Source: Trogon surrucura
Lineage: Eukaryota; Chordata; Aves; Trogoniformes; Trogonidae
NCBI GenBank assembly: GCA_020746105.1
Contig: CM036622.1
Location: forward strand, 21,491,487 to 21,555,486
DNA length: 64,000 nt
Reading direction: 5' to 3'
Shown: positions 10,901 through 25,400 of the stretch, piece after piece
Numbering within the stretch: position 1 is the first letter of the stretch
Layout of the letters: every line of letters starts with the position of its first letter
Notes under the pieces: generated by a model
Databases searched by the model: none
The model's input: the letters and a program-made list of their open reading frames with translations, nothing else
Told to the model about the DNA's origin: nothing
Made by a program: the position numbers and the translations under genes

Positions 10901-13900
10901 GTTCCATAATGAATCTCATAAAAATATTCAATCAGTGATGGAAAGGGCCTTTGAGAGCCACAGAATGAGTTTCAGATGTTTGCAGAGTACTCTGAGGTAG
11001 GCTGCAGCTCACACAAGGGAAACTCTACCAGGTGTTTGCAGTTTCATGCCTGCTGCATAAGTAATGTAACCCATAAAAAGGTTTTTTTTTTCCTCCCTCA
11101 GAGCAACTCAGCCACAGGAAGCAGAACAAATAAGAAGATAAAGAAGCACTTCTTGAAACCGAAATTTTGACCAGTAGGGGTAAAAATCACCTTGGTGTTA
11201 CAGTGTTTGATAGAGAAAAGATAAAAGATGTATTTTTTTTTTGTGGAGGAAGAATTGAGGTGGTTTAAAGGTGCAAGAATAAATGAATACGGAGTCTGAA
11301 TGTTGAAAAACATAATGTATCCAACTTTGTGACTGAAATATTCCATCTCTCCCTATGTTTTGTGGACAATTTTTCTCTCCTGTCTTGCAGACAATATTTT
11401 AAATGTAAACAAATACATCTAAACTCCCATCCTGCTGGTCTTGGTGTCTCAAGCTATTGTTCACGTTACTTTCCCCTTAAATGCTTTCCTTTACTGAAAT
11501 GCAGTACACGAAATCCCAGATACTTGATCTATGCCACTGTGGCAACTGTCTCAGGTTTGAAGAGAGCAATGGGGGTATGTGTTGACTCTCTGTACTGCTA
11601 TACAGAGGGTAAGCGGCTTTTAAGGCACAGTGGGGCAAGGATTCAGGAAGTTGCAGAGTTTGTTTCAATAATGTTCTCTTCCAGAGGCTGGGATAATGTC
11701 TACGGGAAGGAAGCCACGTTGCAGCCCTAAGCTCTCTGCTGTTCAGGCCATACATTGTCACATTTTTCCTTTATACAAGTCATCTTTTCCCTAAATGCTA
11801 TTTTCCCTGTGATTTTTCCATGGCTCTCACAAGGAATTCTATCCCTTTGCCTCAGTATATTTGTATTAGTGTAGGTGTAAGATCCATTCAGCTTACAGAT
11901 ATGGCAACCAGTATAACTTACCTACCGGTTTTCTCATTGCTCATACCTGCAAAATTAGGCCATTACACAGCAGCTCTTTCTCCTGTGAAAGCTCCCCGAG
12001 TAGTTGTCCCATTACTCACAATGGGAAAAAAAACAGAAACCCAACAAAGAGCAGAAGAGCCAAACCCTGTGAGGGAAATCCCATAAGAGAAAACGATCTT
12101 GTTCAAAGTTTCCATTGACAAATCGAGACATCTCAAGAACAGCTTTCTGCAGTAAGTGAAAATATCCATTTCCAGAGACAGGTGAGGATGTAAAATTCGA
12201 ACAGATTAGGAGGAGAGGGAAAAAGGTTGACCAACATTTTTTGAGCTCCAGAAGTCCTGCTGGGCAGTGGAGACCTCTGTCGTATCCAAATGTCCACCTC
12301 CTGAGCTAAATACAGAGGCTCCAGCAGAGCGGCCGTGGCAGAGTACAGTCAGGGCGTCAGTCGGACGTGCTCCTTTGATTCCCTGCCCAGTTCCAGTGTA
12401 GCCTCCAGCAGTCTGAGGCCGAGGGACAGCCTTAATTTGCGGCAGCTGGACACAGTCATCCAGGCACCATATGGCAGCTGGGAGAGGCCAAGTCAGGCCA
12501 TTGCCTTCCCCTGCCCTGGGATACCCTTTGCAGGGGTGGGAGAGAAGCTCTGGTCCCACAGGGATGCCTCGCAAGCCCTGTGTAGCTCCAGCCCTGGGTC
12601 CTGCAAGGTGTCTTAAGGGAGCTGCAAAGGGCTTAGTTGCTAATCTGCCTCCAAATGTCTGTCCAGGCACACTTTCCATTATCCAGAGGGACTACAGCCC
12701 CAGCCTCCTCCAGAGAAATCTCCCATGGAGTTAAGTGCTCTTATACCTACCACCAAAAGCGAGACCTTTGCGCTGAGCCCATCATTTCTGCACCACTGTG
12801 GTAGCAGCCAATGGGACACCCACCCAGCCTTGGGTGATAGCAGCTCCTGGGGGCCACAGCTTGGACAAAGCACCACAGATTTGGGAGCTAAATGCTGCAA
12901 AGGCATCTGTTTTCAATAAAACTGTAAGCTGGGCCAGGTTTGGTCTGCACAAGTTTTTTCTAGGTACAGCACTGACATCTTATCTCAGCAGCATCTTAGC
13001 TTTTCCATGCCCTTGTGTTAAAAGTCAAATAATATTTATGTGCATATACTTACAGCTTATGTGGCAATTTTCTTAAAAGACATTAATATAATATTTTCAT
13101 AGATGAGCCAGTAAGAATACTAAAATTATAAGTGGCGGGGAACAATAAATCACAATATGACACTCTGAACATCAGGATCCAGAGTTGCAGAGGTTTCTTT
13201 TTAAAAAAAAAAATGGACATGCAACCTAAGACAACAGCAATAAAAGAAAAAGGAGAAATGTCTGTTCGAATCTCACATGTGAAAACAGTTTTTTCTATGT
13301 AGTTTAGTTTAAAAAAAACGAGACAGTCTACCTTCGCAAAAGGGCTAGGCATAAAAACAATTTTATTTGTGACTTCAGACATACCCAGAAACATTCATGA
13401 TTTGCTTTAACCATTAGGTAATGCAAGATTCAAAAAACATTACCTCTTTCATAAGCCCAAATATAAACCTATATTCCTGTATTCCATGGATGCAGAAGCC
13501 AAGAAATAAAAGTTTAATAAATTCTTCTATTCAATGATTGGATTAGAACACGTATCCTCTTCTTTAGGAGGTTAGGAGGTAGATGCTCAGACAGAACACA
13601 AAACTCAACAGCTATTTTCATCTATTTCTTGCCTTCCTCCTCAAAGTTCATTTGGATCACAAGCATGATGAGACAAATTAGCTTTTTAAAAACATGTTCA
13701 GCTCACTCCTTTGGGGGGTTCAACAGTGCTTAAAATCTCATTTATTTTTTTGCACTTCAAATGAGAAAACCAGATCTATTACGGTTTGCCCTCTGATACC
13801 CATGGGTTTTGCTAAGTGAAAAATTTCACTATCAGATAAGGGCAGGTGTGACTTGCATGTGAAGGGAGAAAACCCTTAGCTCATCAGGTTTACACTTGCA

Positions 13901-14770
13901 CTTTTGGTGTCAATAAAGCAGGCAACTCCTCCTCAGAAGCCCTGGCTGGCTTCTGGGGAGTTTCTCCCTCCAGTACTGTTTTCCCCAATATTGGCCCACA
14001 GAGCAATGGTCAGGGTTCCTTGCAGGCAGGGAAAGTTTTCCTGTCAGCTTCAAGACTTTTTGATATGGACCTTAGCTTCTAACAGAGCCTGGCACTCATT
14101 TGGGATAAGAAAATGTGAAATAGAAAATATATTTGGTACCGATGATATTATACCACTGAAAAACAGCTGAATCTTTTCCTTTACTAGCTGTCAGCCAGTC
14201 TGTATCTTGTGGTCTGAAGCTGCAAGGGCAGCTGCTAAGTCCGTAGCTGCAGCTACACAAAACTTTGGTTATTACTCAGAACTGAAAGCTACATGAAAAA
14301 AAGTTGGGAGCAACGGTGTGCACAATATCCAGCTCCAAAAACTGCCACAGTAATTAACCCTGGCTTCACTTCTCTCTCCTGGCTCGAACCATAAGCCCAT
14401 CAGTTAGGAATGGGCCCCCTCTTACTCCTTACCCCTCCCCAAGTGGCCAGGGAGAGGCTGTGACCATCCAGCACTAGGAAAGAGGTGGCAGGATCAGGGG
14501 AAAAAGTTCTGGTAGCAAAACAATGTGGGGCAAGGATGGGCTTGCCTCGGTAGTACAATGAAAGACTTACCATATATTACTGTAATGAGATTTTGTTGAC
14601 AGATTAGTTTGGTGCTGTTGAACCTCAGGCACTCTCTGCCTCTCTGCGTCTCCCATGCTTTCTGTTGTATTCCCTTTCGAGGTTTCCCTTTTGGGGAGTG
14701 GTGGGGAGGATGGGGCAGAGGCTCAGGAAGAAGGCAGTCTGCCACATCCACCCTTCATTAGCAGGAATGT
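1979..14770. other. Non-coding sequence, no gene recognised
   Basis: About 12.8 kb of AT-leaning DNA. All open frames are short (at most 157 codons), in random frames on both strands, and none resembles a known protein. A somewhat GC-richer patch lies at about 12240-12720. A CA/TG-rich stretch occurs at about 10305-10375. Short A or T runs occur near 3541, 11080 and 13200. I saw no LTR, CR1 tail, tRNA or splice-bounded exon that I could defend. Confidence 0.6.
10305..10375. repeat. CA/TG-rich low-complexity stretch
   Basis: Imperfect alternating purine-pyrimidine sequence includes acacgtgtgtgtgt and several ACAC blocks. It is a degraded microsatellite rather than a clean array. Confidence 0.6.
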
Positions 14771-14897
14771 CACAGAATCATAAAATCATAGAATGTGCTG
14801 GGCTGGAAGGGACCTTTAAAGATCACCTAGTCCAACCCCCCTGCAGTGAGCAGGGACACCTTTAACTAAATCACATTGCTCAGAGCCCCACCAAGCC
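14771..14897 (-). mobile_element. CR1 LINE 3'-end fragment
   Basis: Read on the minus strand, this is the terminal part of a CR1: a segment with the GTTGGA..TAGGTGATCTTTAAAGGTCCC-type layout ending in a decayed ATTCTATG/ATTTTATG tail (plus strand starts cagaatcataaaatcatagaat at 14772). Only about 125 bp is recognisable, so it is heavily 5'-truncated and carries no coding sequence of use. It resembles the fragment at 42299 more than the young copies A and B, which suggests an older, different subfamily. Confidence 0.85.
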
Positions 14898-17800
14898 ATC
14901 AGAGGATGATTTGGGGGCAGAAACCTGAGGATCTGGCAGGACTGAGCTGCAGTGCTCGATGGCTCACAGGGTACACCAAGATCGTAACAGAAAAGTCACC
15001 CAGGTCCTCTTCAGTACCAGCGCTAAGACAGATAAAGTGAAGGGCAGTTCCTCCCCGTGCACCCTGCCGAACTAGACCAGCCAACACTCCGTCCACCAGG
15101 AAGATTTACACCTCATGCAAAGGGTCAGATGCTGCTGTGATTCATATCGGTGAAAACTAGAGCCACGAAATGGCAAACATGTGACAGTACTTCGAACTTG
15201 TAGTGGTGGACTTTGGGTCAGGATGAGACCTGAGGATGAGGTCTGAAAAGCGTAGAAAAAGAAAAATAGGCACAGACCAGTATGTAAAGGCAGAATGGAG
15301 TGCTGCTAAACAAAAGGAGACGATGAGAGGATGTACTGCAACATAATGTATCAGCAACTTTGGAAACATGAAAGTGGAAATGGTTAAAGTATTTTAGCGT
15401 TCTCTCTCGTCTGTTTGAGCATCATGGATATTATAATCAAGAGATTGATAATTTGGATATCTTTGCAGAACAGAAATACACAGCCCCAAAAAGTGTTAGA
15501 TTGTATCAGCGTGGAAATCCCACTAAGGGGAAATTTCAAAGATCTCCAGACAGATCCTTAACTGCTTCTGTGGCAGTTACAGTGCTCCCTTCTTCAAGAT
15601 TACGTTTTGTTATTTAATTTAAGAGAAAAAAAAAATCTCTGCTAATAATTAACAAAGATTTGTATCTGAGAAAACGATCTCGTTTGCCTGTTAGGTAGGA
15701 GGAGATGAAAACTTCGCAGTGACAGTCCCAGTGGACAAAGGGTGGCAGCTCCATCGCTCCACAGTGTCTCATCAAGCTAATTCACAGTGTCATTAGCAGC
15801 GGGAACCCACAGGTGCTAAATACAACCTCTGCTGGGTGCTTTGTCACCAAGCCTGCCCTCAACAGATTTCCCTAAACAACCTTGCTGAAGAAAGGAGTTT
15901 ACGAACCCAGTATTCAAAATGACTGCTGTTCAACTACACTGAGCAATTAATAAAACAGCCTGCTCACTGATCAAAATGACTAAACACAAAGATACTGTTA
16001 AGCTCTGTCTGTGTCGTACTTTAGGGAACGTACTACTCTGCTGGTTGTTGTTGTGAAAGGTAGCAAATACCAGAAAATTTTCAGAATTTCATCACTAAGT
16101 GTTAAAAATTACACTGCTACTGAGAAGGAATATAGTAAGGGGGGGGAAAGAAAATCCAAGTCCTCAAAATAGACCTTTTTTTCTAAGCCACAAATGGCGG
16201 CCCAGCCTTCGTTTTAATAAGCATTCTAAGTTGAATCGCCAATGCTGCTGTTGTAAACTTCTGCCAAATTTCTTCTGCAAATTCTACTCGATTTTTAGAC
16301 TACCAAAATTATATCCACTTCAGTTGGAGTTTTATTGGCATTGGAAGTGAATGAAAAACCTGAGCAAGGACTTTGGAATGTGGTTAAGATATTATATGTC
16401 TTCGCATGTGTGTTTATTCATTTTTAAACGTTATTATTTATACCCTCTGGAAGCAAAAGAAAAAAAAAAGAGGGGATGTACTATAGGTTAGTTTAACAAA
16501 ACAACAATGATTTGCATGGCTGCTGACAACTATCTTCATTCTCCAGTGCTGAGAAGTGCCAGATGGTGAGTTTGGAACAGTTAGCAGTGGAAAATGCGAC
16601 CGTCCCAGGTTCAGGGAGTCTCTGAAAGGAGCATTTGGAAACTGGAGCTCCACATAAGGATACAATCCAGAAGCAGATTTCACTTCTGTTGAAGAGGTGG
16701 CTGCGGGTAGTGTGCAGTACATTAAAAGTGTTTTAAGGTCTCTGTTCTACTACTTGTCCCCATTCAGCTTCTGAAAAGGAGGAAAAGTCTCTTCTGAATG
16801 TGTATATATAGGGGATTTTGAAGAAGCCACTGACAACACAGAAGTTAGCTTGACAAACAGGAACAGGTAGCACTGCAAGTAGGAACCTGGAGCAGAGTTT
16901 AAACTCAATGTGTCTGGGAAAGACTCCGTGAATACACTGGTCACATACACTGCCAAAACAAGCATTTCTCACTGACTGCTGTTACCTGGTGGGATTTCAC
17001 AGCTACATATTTTAGGGGGAAGGAGTGGTCGCACCTCAGGCCAGCCAGAGGGGGGTTAGAGTCACCAGCTGGGACAGCTACGTCAGGGAGGCAGCATATG
17101 AACCTGGCCTTGTTTCCATCTCTTTTCTTAACAGATTCGGCACTGGAAGAAGACAAAAGCGATGGTGTGCGGTATTCATGTCCCACAGCTTTGGATATCC
17201 AGCTAGTTATTCAGGAGCCCTCTTATTCCCCCTGGCACTGAGAGGCAGACGTATGGATCGGATGAGTCACTGTGTCTTAAAGATGCATGTCTAAGAGACG
17301 CTGGGTAAATCCCACCTCTGAGGGAGGGTACATGTTTTTCTTGACTACACTGAATGCCTGCAGGCCCAGCCTTTAGGTGGGATTTGAGTGCCTAAATGGA
17401 CACATTGCATCCTCACAGGCACCCTAGGGTGTCCCACCTGACCTCGCACTGCCGTCTCAGAAGAGCCCAAGTCACTTGTAGATCATCTGCTTGAGCTCTG
17501 TCTTTTAAAGAAGGGTTTTCATTACATTTGCCAGCCCTGACAGTCCTGAATACCTCTGGGTGTGTTGTGCCAGGCACCCTACTAGGGGAGCAATTCAGGG
17601 GAGCAATTACCAGGTAAAACCAAATCCATTTTGGGTTACAAAAAAAAAAATTGCATTAGAAGACAGTAAGACACATCAGAGCATTGAATGCATTATGCTT
17701 TCTCCAGCTGTGGTAGTTAAATGGATGCTTAAAGAAGACAAAGAACAAGACAGGCATATATGAAAGTTCCCATTAATTATCTCCCATTCTTCCCATTTCC

Positions 17801-19299
17801 AGTTTGGGAGTTCTTGATTAAGATGTGGTGCCTGTGCAATTAATAATTCTCACTGGATTTCTCTTCCAAGAACATGTTCAGTTTGCCCTTGAACTCAAAA
17901 TGACTTTTACCAAAAACAGAAACAAAGAAAGACAAACATCCTGGCTTCTCTAAGCACCTAAAAGTACAGAAATCATCCAAATACATAGAAAGTCCTAAAG
18001 ACCAAGCAATCATTGCTGGCTTAGTAAGAGATAAACAGTGACAGAGCAGAAATAATTTCAACATATTTCCTGCTAAAAATGGTCTTGAGACAGGTTACAG
18101 GTAAGGCTCACAAACATCCACTGATTCTCAAATGATCCCATGAAGGCCTAAGACTATGCTAGTACTTGCTCTGGAAAGTATTGGCCTTTTAGTCCTGAAA
18201 ACGCACAGGGAATTATGTTAAGGATTTTTTTTATCCATGTTAATCAATGAAAAGAGGTTATTGCACTATAGATGAAAAATCAGATTCCTTATACATCTCA
18301 CATGCCTCCTTGCTAATCCTTCAGCAAAAAGCCCCACACTTTCAAAGTAATTTTTTATTATTGGTCTTTGCAGTACATTCTGCTTCTCTTAATTTCTCCT
18401 GTTGATTCCAAACTTAACTTAAAATGCATTCTTCCAAACCTCATCCATGACTACACGTTTTACAATTGTATTTGTACCTTCTTCTTGTTTCATAAGCTCA
18501 TCTATTAAATAAATTTAAATATGAAAATACTGGGGGGAAAATACTTTTTGTAGAATATATTTATTTGTAAAAACAGGAATGTAAATGCTGAGACAGGCAT
18601 TTGCATGGAGGCTGGGAGAACATTCAGTAGCATAAACAAAACATAAGAATGGTGATTATTTCAAAATCACGCATAATAAAATCATAGTGAATATGGAAAC
18701 AGGCTATAGAAAAGTGAAATGGTAGAAAAATTAAACAACCTGACAACAATCCCAGGAGATAATGATTTTGCTTCATTTTTCTCTTTTTGATGTCACCGAA
18801 GGGTAGAATTCAAATTGTAAATAACTATAAGAGAAGCTGGTAAATTAATTACCTGAATACGAAAAGTAACATTGGAGTCCTGTGAAGAAACTGATATTTA
18901 GCAATTGCTTTAAGATATAATTGAAGACACAAGAGGCCTAGAGTAAACTGCAGCACCTCTCCAGACACTGCTGTTCATAATACCAGAAACCTTATTTCAA
19001 ACGCTAACTGGCAGGACTCTGAGGTCACTAACAGTTATGCAGAGCCAAAACAACTCCTCTGGCACCTCTCTTTGAACTCCTGGGGTGTAAATATGCCCAG
19101 AGACCCTCTACAGGACAAGGTTTTGGGTCCCTGGTGCTGTGGACATCAGAAGATATGGAACAGAATAGCAGTAGGAACCAAAAAACCTGAGTAGATGTTT
19201 TCCTAAGTTTACTGAGTTCAGAAGTGGTCTCTGAGGAAAAAGGATGACTAATACGCAATGCCATAACATTTAAAGTGAACCTATAGAGACATAGAAGGA
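14898..19299. other. Non-coding sequence, no gene recognised
   Basis: About 4.4 kb with only short, unrelated open frames (at most 94 codons). An 11-bp inverted repeat (aaatcccacct at 17307-17317 and its complement at 17375-17385) could form a hairpin with a 57-nt loop, but one such pair is expected by chance in a window this size. A10 runs occur near 15627 and 17640. Confidence 0.6.
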
Positions 19300-19480
19300 A
19301 ACTACACACTAGTCAGCTTGACATGAGTTGTGAGCAAAAGCCTTTGAAAATCTTTTAAGAGTCAAAAGGGAGAACATTTGGAAAAGCACAGATTAACTGA
19401 AAATAGCCAGCGTGGCTTCAGGAAGGGGAGGTCACCATGGCTCACTAGCAGAGGGTAATTCTTCACGGATGTTGCTGCTG
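19300..19480 (+). pseudogene. Decayed CR1-type reverse transcriptase relic
   Basis: Reading in one frame from 19300 gives NYTLVSLT, then a stop, then VVSK, matching the conserved [12 protein letters not shown] segment of CR1 reverse transcriptase. About 30 codons later, still in the same frame, comes ENSQRGFRKGRS, matching the SQHGFxKGRS segment, followed by FFTDVAAGLGKG. Copy A of this window carries the equivalent NYRPVSLT and SQHGF motifs at residues 362-401. Three in-frame stops make it a fossil. I see no CR1 tail attached to it. The boundaries are approximate, and the spacing of the two motifs relative to copy A is slightly expanded. Confidence 0.75.
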
Positions 19481-22400
19481 GGCTAGGCAAGGGGCTATGG
19501 CACACCACGGCCAGGGCTGGGCGTTCCTCAAAACAATCTGACAAGCCCCATGGCAGTAATTAATGGGCTCGGCACGGAGTTCATGGAACTGGAGGAGACT
19601 CGGCACAGTCAGACTGAATATAGGCTAAAGGAGAAACTAAAAAAGATGACCTAAAATGCAAAATTTTAAAACTGAAGAGTAAAAGAGGGCTACAAAACAG
19701 TGCAGGAAGTTGAGCTGGCTTGAGTAAACAAATAAATAAACAACAGAACGAAACAGAAAACACCACAAAAATGAGAATGCTTGTCATTGATTCAGCAGAT
19801 GGTGATCCAGATCACCCCATCACTTTCTTTACACCACTCTGCAGTGATATGGGATAGCACCATGTTGCCAAGAATTTCAGTTACTGGCAAATAATGAGCC
19901 CCTCAATGCACTGTAAGTTAGATGAGGATTGCTGAGGCCTTTTTATACAAGAGGGAAAACAGAAGCACCACACTATTAATGGCTTGCCCAAGCTCACACC
20001 TCCTACTTCAGCTGTCTGGCATGTCAGTAGTGCTCCTTAGAGAAAGGCAAAACCTGGGAGTAGGATCCTGCCATGTAAGTAAAATGAAAAAAGTATTTTA
20101 ATAACTTCTTTTAAAATAAATATGCTTCACATTTGGGGGGCACAGCTTGTGAGATGATGCAATGATGCCAACTGATTCTCCCTAGGGATTTGTCCATCGC
20201 AGCCTACCCTCTGCCCTCCCTGATGAAGTCTGGTGAGGTCCCTGGCACTGGGAGCTCTCGGGTACCCAAGGGAGATTCCAGGGTCTCCCTTATAGCAAGA
20301 TGATTTTCAAAAATCACCACCCTTTGTTTATCTCCTGGTACAAATATACTCACCCAAGGTTTCAGAGATGCAGGTGGAAATAACATCACAGCACTAATAG
20401 CAAAACCCCTTTTCGTTTTATTAACAAGCTTCTGCTGTTGCTGAATGCCACGATCCCCAGCTGCTGCTGTGTGGACTCAGGCTCTGGGAGCCATGCAGGG
20501 GGGCAGGTGCCAGAGGGAAGATGCAACCGTGCCAGTGGGTTTGTTGTTTTTTTTCAGAAAAAATATGTGTCTAAAGTCCAGGTGTGTCCCCTGGGAAAGA
20601 CCCTGATCCTGGTGCCCTGCCCAGCTGCCAAGGGACCAAGTGGCTCCATCCCAGGCACAGAGATGCTGGGGCTGCTCAGTCTCCTGCGCTACGTTACAGC
20701 TCCCCTCAAAGTAATGAATCCCAGAGCCATGGATTTTGCTGTGTAACCTTTTCCAGGCTTCTCCTGCTGCTGACGGGAACTCTAACGGCCAGGACTTTCG
20801 TCTGACTGCCTGTGGGTTTTGAGGCCTCTTTTTCCTTTCCTTTTCTGGTGCTACTTCGCTCTGTCTTACATATTCTAATTCTAATTAGCTTTCCTGACAG
20901 TTTTACAAGATGAAGATAAGAAGCAGCTAATCCTAGGCAATTGTTTGTCTTCACATTTTCTCTCAGAAGAAAGAACAGGACTTTCAAGGGCTAAGTTTCC
21001 TATCTGAACCGCCATTTGAGAGGCTAGAGGACAGAAACGCTCTGGGCAGTCAAGCAGGGAACTTTAAAGGAATCCATCCAAAATGCAATAAAGCAAATAT
21101 TTGCAGGGATTTTTGAGGAATTCCAGCATAACCCACTCCTCCCTTTTTATTAGCTTGACTAGGGCTCGATGAGGTGGCTACATTCTCCACGTGACTGACA
21201 AAAGCCACATTTATATCATTATTTAAGAAGTAACTTCCGTGGCTGCATGACTGTGTTACTCCACCAGAAAGGAGCTCTTTGAGCCATGCCTTGAGCTGAC
21301 ATTTCTTTTTCTCAATCTCACGTTTTGGGGAACAGAAGTATTTGTTTTCTTTCAGCCAAGTGGAGCTGGAGGACAGCGTGATAAATATTGTTAAGCCACA
21401 GGGTAATTTTTTAACAAAAGATTGCGACCTAGGTCTCTCCTGTGACAGATATCCTGGCACCTATTAGCTCTGCATCCTGTGAGTTTGATTCTATAGTCTA
21501 CAGCTTGGTCTACAAATCGCCAAAACTGAACTCAGCTTCCCCTCAGACATTCATCGCAGCCCCGGTTTCGGTGTCATGATGCAGGCCAAGTTTGCACACC
21601 TAACTGAAGCGGCTTCTGAGTTTAGGAAAAACTGTGGAACTGCCTCCTGCAGCATGCTGTAGGGGTTAAAATATCAAAGGGTTTAGAAGTGCAATTAAAC
21701 AAATTAATGGAAGTCCACAAGGGGCTATTAAACCGGAAGATACAGACATAACCTCTTGTTCAAAAAGTGCCTAGGCTCCAGACTGCCAGAAAGGGGGTAG
21801 AAATTGGGCAAGTAGCACTGTAAGATAGCCCTGGGTTTGTGCAAAGAAATCCTTTTTGGTGATGCAATGATGATGTGGTGTTCACTACAGAGCTAAGTAG
21901 CCTAGCAGATGTTGAATGCGGAGTTGAGCCCCATGAGGAGGAAGCCATTTTTCATGACACTGAGCTACAGCCCACATATTTTATTCTGCACATGTCCCTG
22001 TTGTCATCTCTTTTTTTCTGAGTTTTGTTTTGATACACACAACTGTTGTTCAGCTTATAGAAATCAACCTAAGAACAAGAGAAAAAGCAGGCACAGGAAC
22101 AGACAAGAGGACTGCAACATCTGCCAAGGAGGTGTCTAGGTGCAGGGCTGCATACCCAGAGAAGGTTTCTATATGAGAAGGAATGGGAGTTCCAGGAGAG
22201 GGTTTTAAGATGGGTTAAGGCTTGGTTGGCAGAGAATTTGGAGGTTTGAGGATGGGGTTTTCAAGAGCTGGGATTGGTGAAAAGAAAGGAGCCTATTTAG
22301 TTATTGGATGGAAAGGTAAGGAAAGAACGATCTATCCAAATGGGCATTTCTAATCACGGTCATCTTTCTGAAGAGGAGCAAATTAATTTTCCTTCTTCTC

Positions 22401-25400
22401 ATCTTCTCTTTCTCACATACAAACCCATGGCAACAAATGCACATGCTCCTGACTATTTGGTACCTGATCCTCTCCTCATTTTTACTACTGGCAACACAGT
22501 ATCAGATTTTTATTCTGTTGATAGAGTTTGGGATGGTAAGAATTGTCTTCATTTCCAGTGGTGATCTTGACACACTTCAAATGCAATCAGAGGCTATGTT
22601 CTGGCCACCACATCCCAGAAAATAACCAACAAAGCTGGACTGTATCATGTCTCCTGGGAGGTAGACTTGCAGCAGTTTTGGGGTAAGAAGCAAGAATAAC
22701 ATAGTTCTTCAAAGACATCACAAGAGAAGATACTTACCTAACACATGGCTGACCAGAATAATTGCATATGTTCAAAGAACTAGAAGAAGAGCACAGATAA
22801 AATGGGTGTCTGTGTTATTTTGTATTTTGTAAAAGTTGCATATGGTTATATAAAGGGAAAAAAATCAACTTTAGCAGAGTTTTGTGAAGCACTACTGGGA
22901 TTTTTGCATGTCCTTCCTTGGAGGGAGAGGAAACTTATGATAGTTTCGTATCACAGAAAAAAATACGGAGTATATACTATAAGATACGTACTATGAATTT
23001 AAGGTCACCATTAAATTTTCATACAATCTTTCTACGTGTATTTACATATGTTGCTTGTCCTTGTAGTACATGCATGTCTACCAGTCTACAGCAGAATAGT
23101 ACTCAAATGTCTTGAAACACAAGATAGCTAAAATTGGAAACTGTTCCAAACTACAGCTCAGCCAAAAATCTGCATCCAAACAGTCCCTGAAATGCTTGGA
23201 ACTAAAGAGTTTAGGTGCGTTTCTACTGCTATGAAAGCTGTCCTTCGTTATTAGCTGCCATACAGGTGCTTTAATTTCTGTCCAAGCCTCCCAAGGACAA
23301 AGCAGACAACTGATGCGGTACGTTCTGTATCAGATTCTCCTCCCCTTGTTGCTATGCATCTTTCCTGAGTACTGCTCACATAATGCCATTTAATTAACTT
23401 AAGACCCTGCTGTGTTTCTCCCTCTCTTTTTTTTCTTTTCAAGAAAATGGATGTGTGATCAACATTCTTGTAAAGAATGGTTGCACGGTTCGGAACACAT
23501 AATATTTTCTCCAGAATCAAAGCAATAATTTTCACGGGTTGTGGTTTTTGGGTTTAGTGGGATTTTTTTTTGACTCAGTCAAAAAATCTTCTTCAGCATT
23601 ACTGGAAGAGGTAAGGGTATAATTGAACTCTCAAGAAGGAGTAAGAAAGGAATAGAGAGAATCAATATGTCAATGAATATTCATAATAGAGAATGCAGGT
23701 CTGATCTCTCTGTCCTTTCCTCTCCTTGGTCCTCCATTCAAAAAGGAGACCGAAAACAAATAGAGAAAGATGAAGATGGCCAGAAATACGGAGTGCCTTC
23801 CAGACAAAGGGGATTCAATAAATTAAGATCCTTCATTTCTGAGGAGAGATGACTGTGAGATGGTATGATGGAAACCAGTAAAGTAATGGTGTGTTTATCA
23901 ACTGCTGTTCTCTGGTTATTGCAGTAAAAAGTCAGAGTCACCCACTGAAACTGGTCAGTGAAGGCACCTAATGGAGAAACAGGTTGAAAGCAAAGCAGAG
24001 GAAGTACTTTCTATTTTGCGCTGACTTAAACCAAGCTCCTTATGCTGCGACACCTACTGTACCCCTATTTTCCTCTCTCCCTTCATAATTTTTTTTCTTC
24101 ATATTCTAGATTGGTTTCCACATATCAAGTCTATTCATTACTTTTTCCATCCACCATGAACTCTGGTTCTCTTTTCCTACCTGCATGCCTCCTTGCTAAC
24201 TCGACTGTCTCACAGGCTATTGCCTCGCTTTGCATCTGACTTCACAGTGGACATCAGGCACAATGGAGACTTAGCAGGGGAAGGCAGACAAGGGGAAGAC
24301 AATTTAAGGGCCTGTATCAAGCTTTGCACTGCTTACCACTCAGGTAGAAACATCTGTTTGTGGTAGGATTGCACACAGAGCTGCAACAGTACTCATCTAT
24401 TTTCCACACAAGCTTTATTCTTGCTTTCACATAGGTGGTAAGAAAGGCAAAATTAATGAAATGTAAAAGGAAGGCTTTGCAAGTTTTTGGCACGGTCATT
24501 GTGATACAAATTTTTAAAGTCGCTTATGTCCTGCACAGTATTTTTAAAGACCATCCCAACCCATCTGGCTGGTGCACCTTGGAAGTACTGTTGCCAAAAA
24601 GAAGAAATAAGTATGTGGATGATGAACACTCATGGTGCATGAAATGAGAAAAGAAATTTTTCCTTCAGAGAGAGAAAAAGATAAAACAATACTTAAAGTA
24701 TGGGAGATATTAATGAATACTGTAGTGCTGGCAAGAATATGTCAAGAATTGATGCACATATGCTATTAATAACTTTTGAAATACCATCCTTTTTGCTGCA
24801 CAAATAGGTTTACAATATATTTTTAACCAGCTCAGCAGAGCGATAAAGAAAATGTTACTGTAAGAGGGAAGGCAAGTATTTCCAATTCCTCCACTACAAA
24901 GGCATAGTAATATCCTTAAACCAAGGCATTTTCCACTCCTCTATCTCTAGTTTCTCTGCTGTAACAAGCCTCTAGTGTTGGCTCAAATTCCATATATGCC
25001 AGGCTCAAAATCCAGAGTCAATTACCCAGTTTTCTGAGTTTGGAGGTTTGGATTACCAGGTAGTACCTGTCTGTATAACAAAACAAATTAATCCCAGAGC
25101 CTCAAACTCCCTAGTGACCTATGTATGCGCTTGACATTTGAATTCCCCCATATCCATGCTTTTAGGTACTAGTGGCCCAAGTTATGGTACAGTACACACC
25201 AAATCCTCAGGCGCAGAGCATTTATGGTGTTATTTAACAGCACAGAAATGTGACCTGAGAGACTGGGTGAAAACAGTTAAAGTGAAAACTGTGTTTAAAG
25301 TGAAAAAATGCAGGAAATATAAAGCGAGTGCCCACATCAGAGTGTCTGTGACTGCTCTGAATGGCATTTGCACTTCCAGGCTCCCACAGTATTATTTGCT

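Noticed and set aside
12206..12679. 157-codon minus-strand frame in a GC-richer patch
   Set aside because: Overlapped by open frames on the plus strand, no domain, composition-driven.
13255..13285. tRNA B-box-like GTTCGAATC
   Set aside because: No A-box, acceptor stem or cloverleaf around it.
17307..17385. 11-bp inverted repeat with 57-nt loop
   Set aside because: About one such pair is expected by chance in a window of this length.
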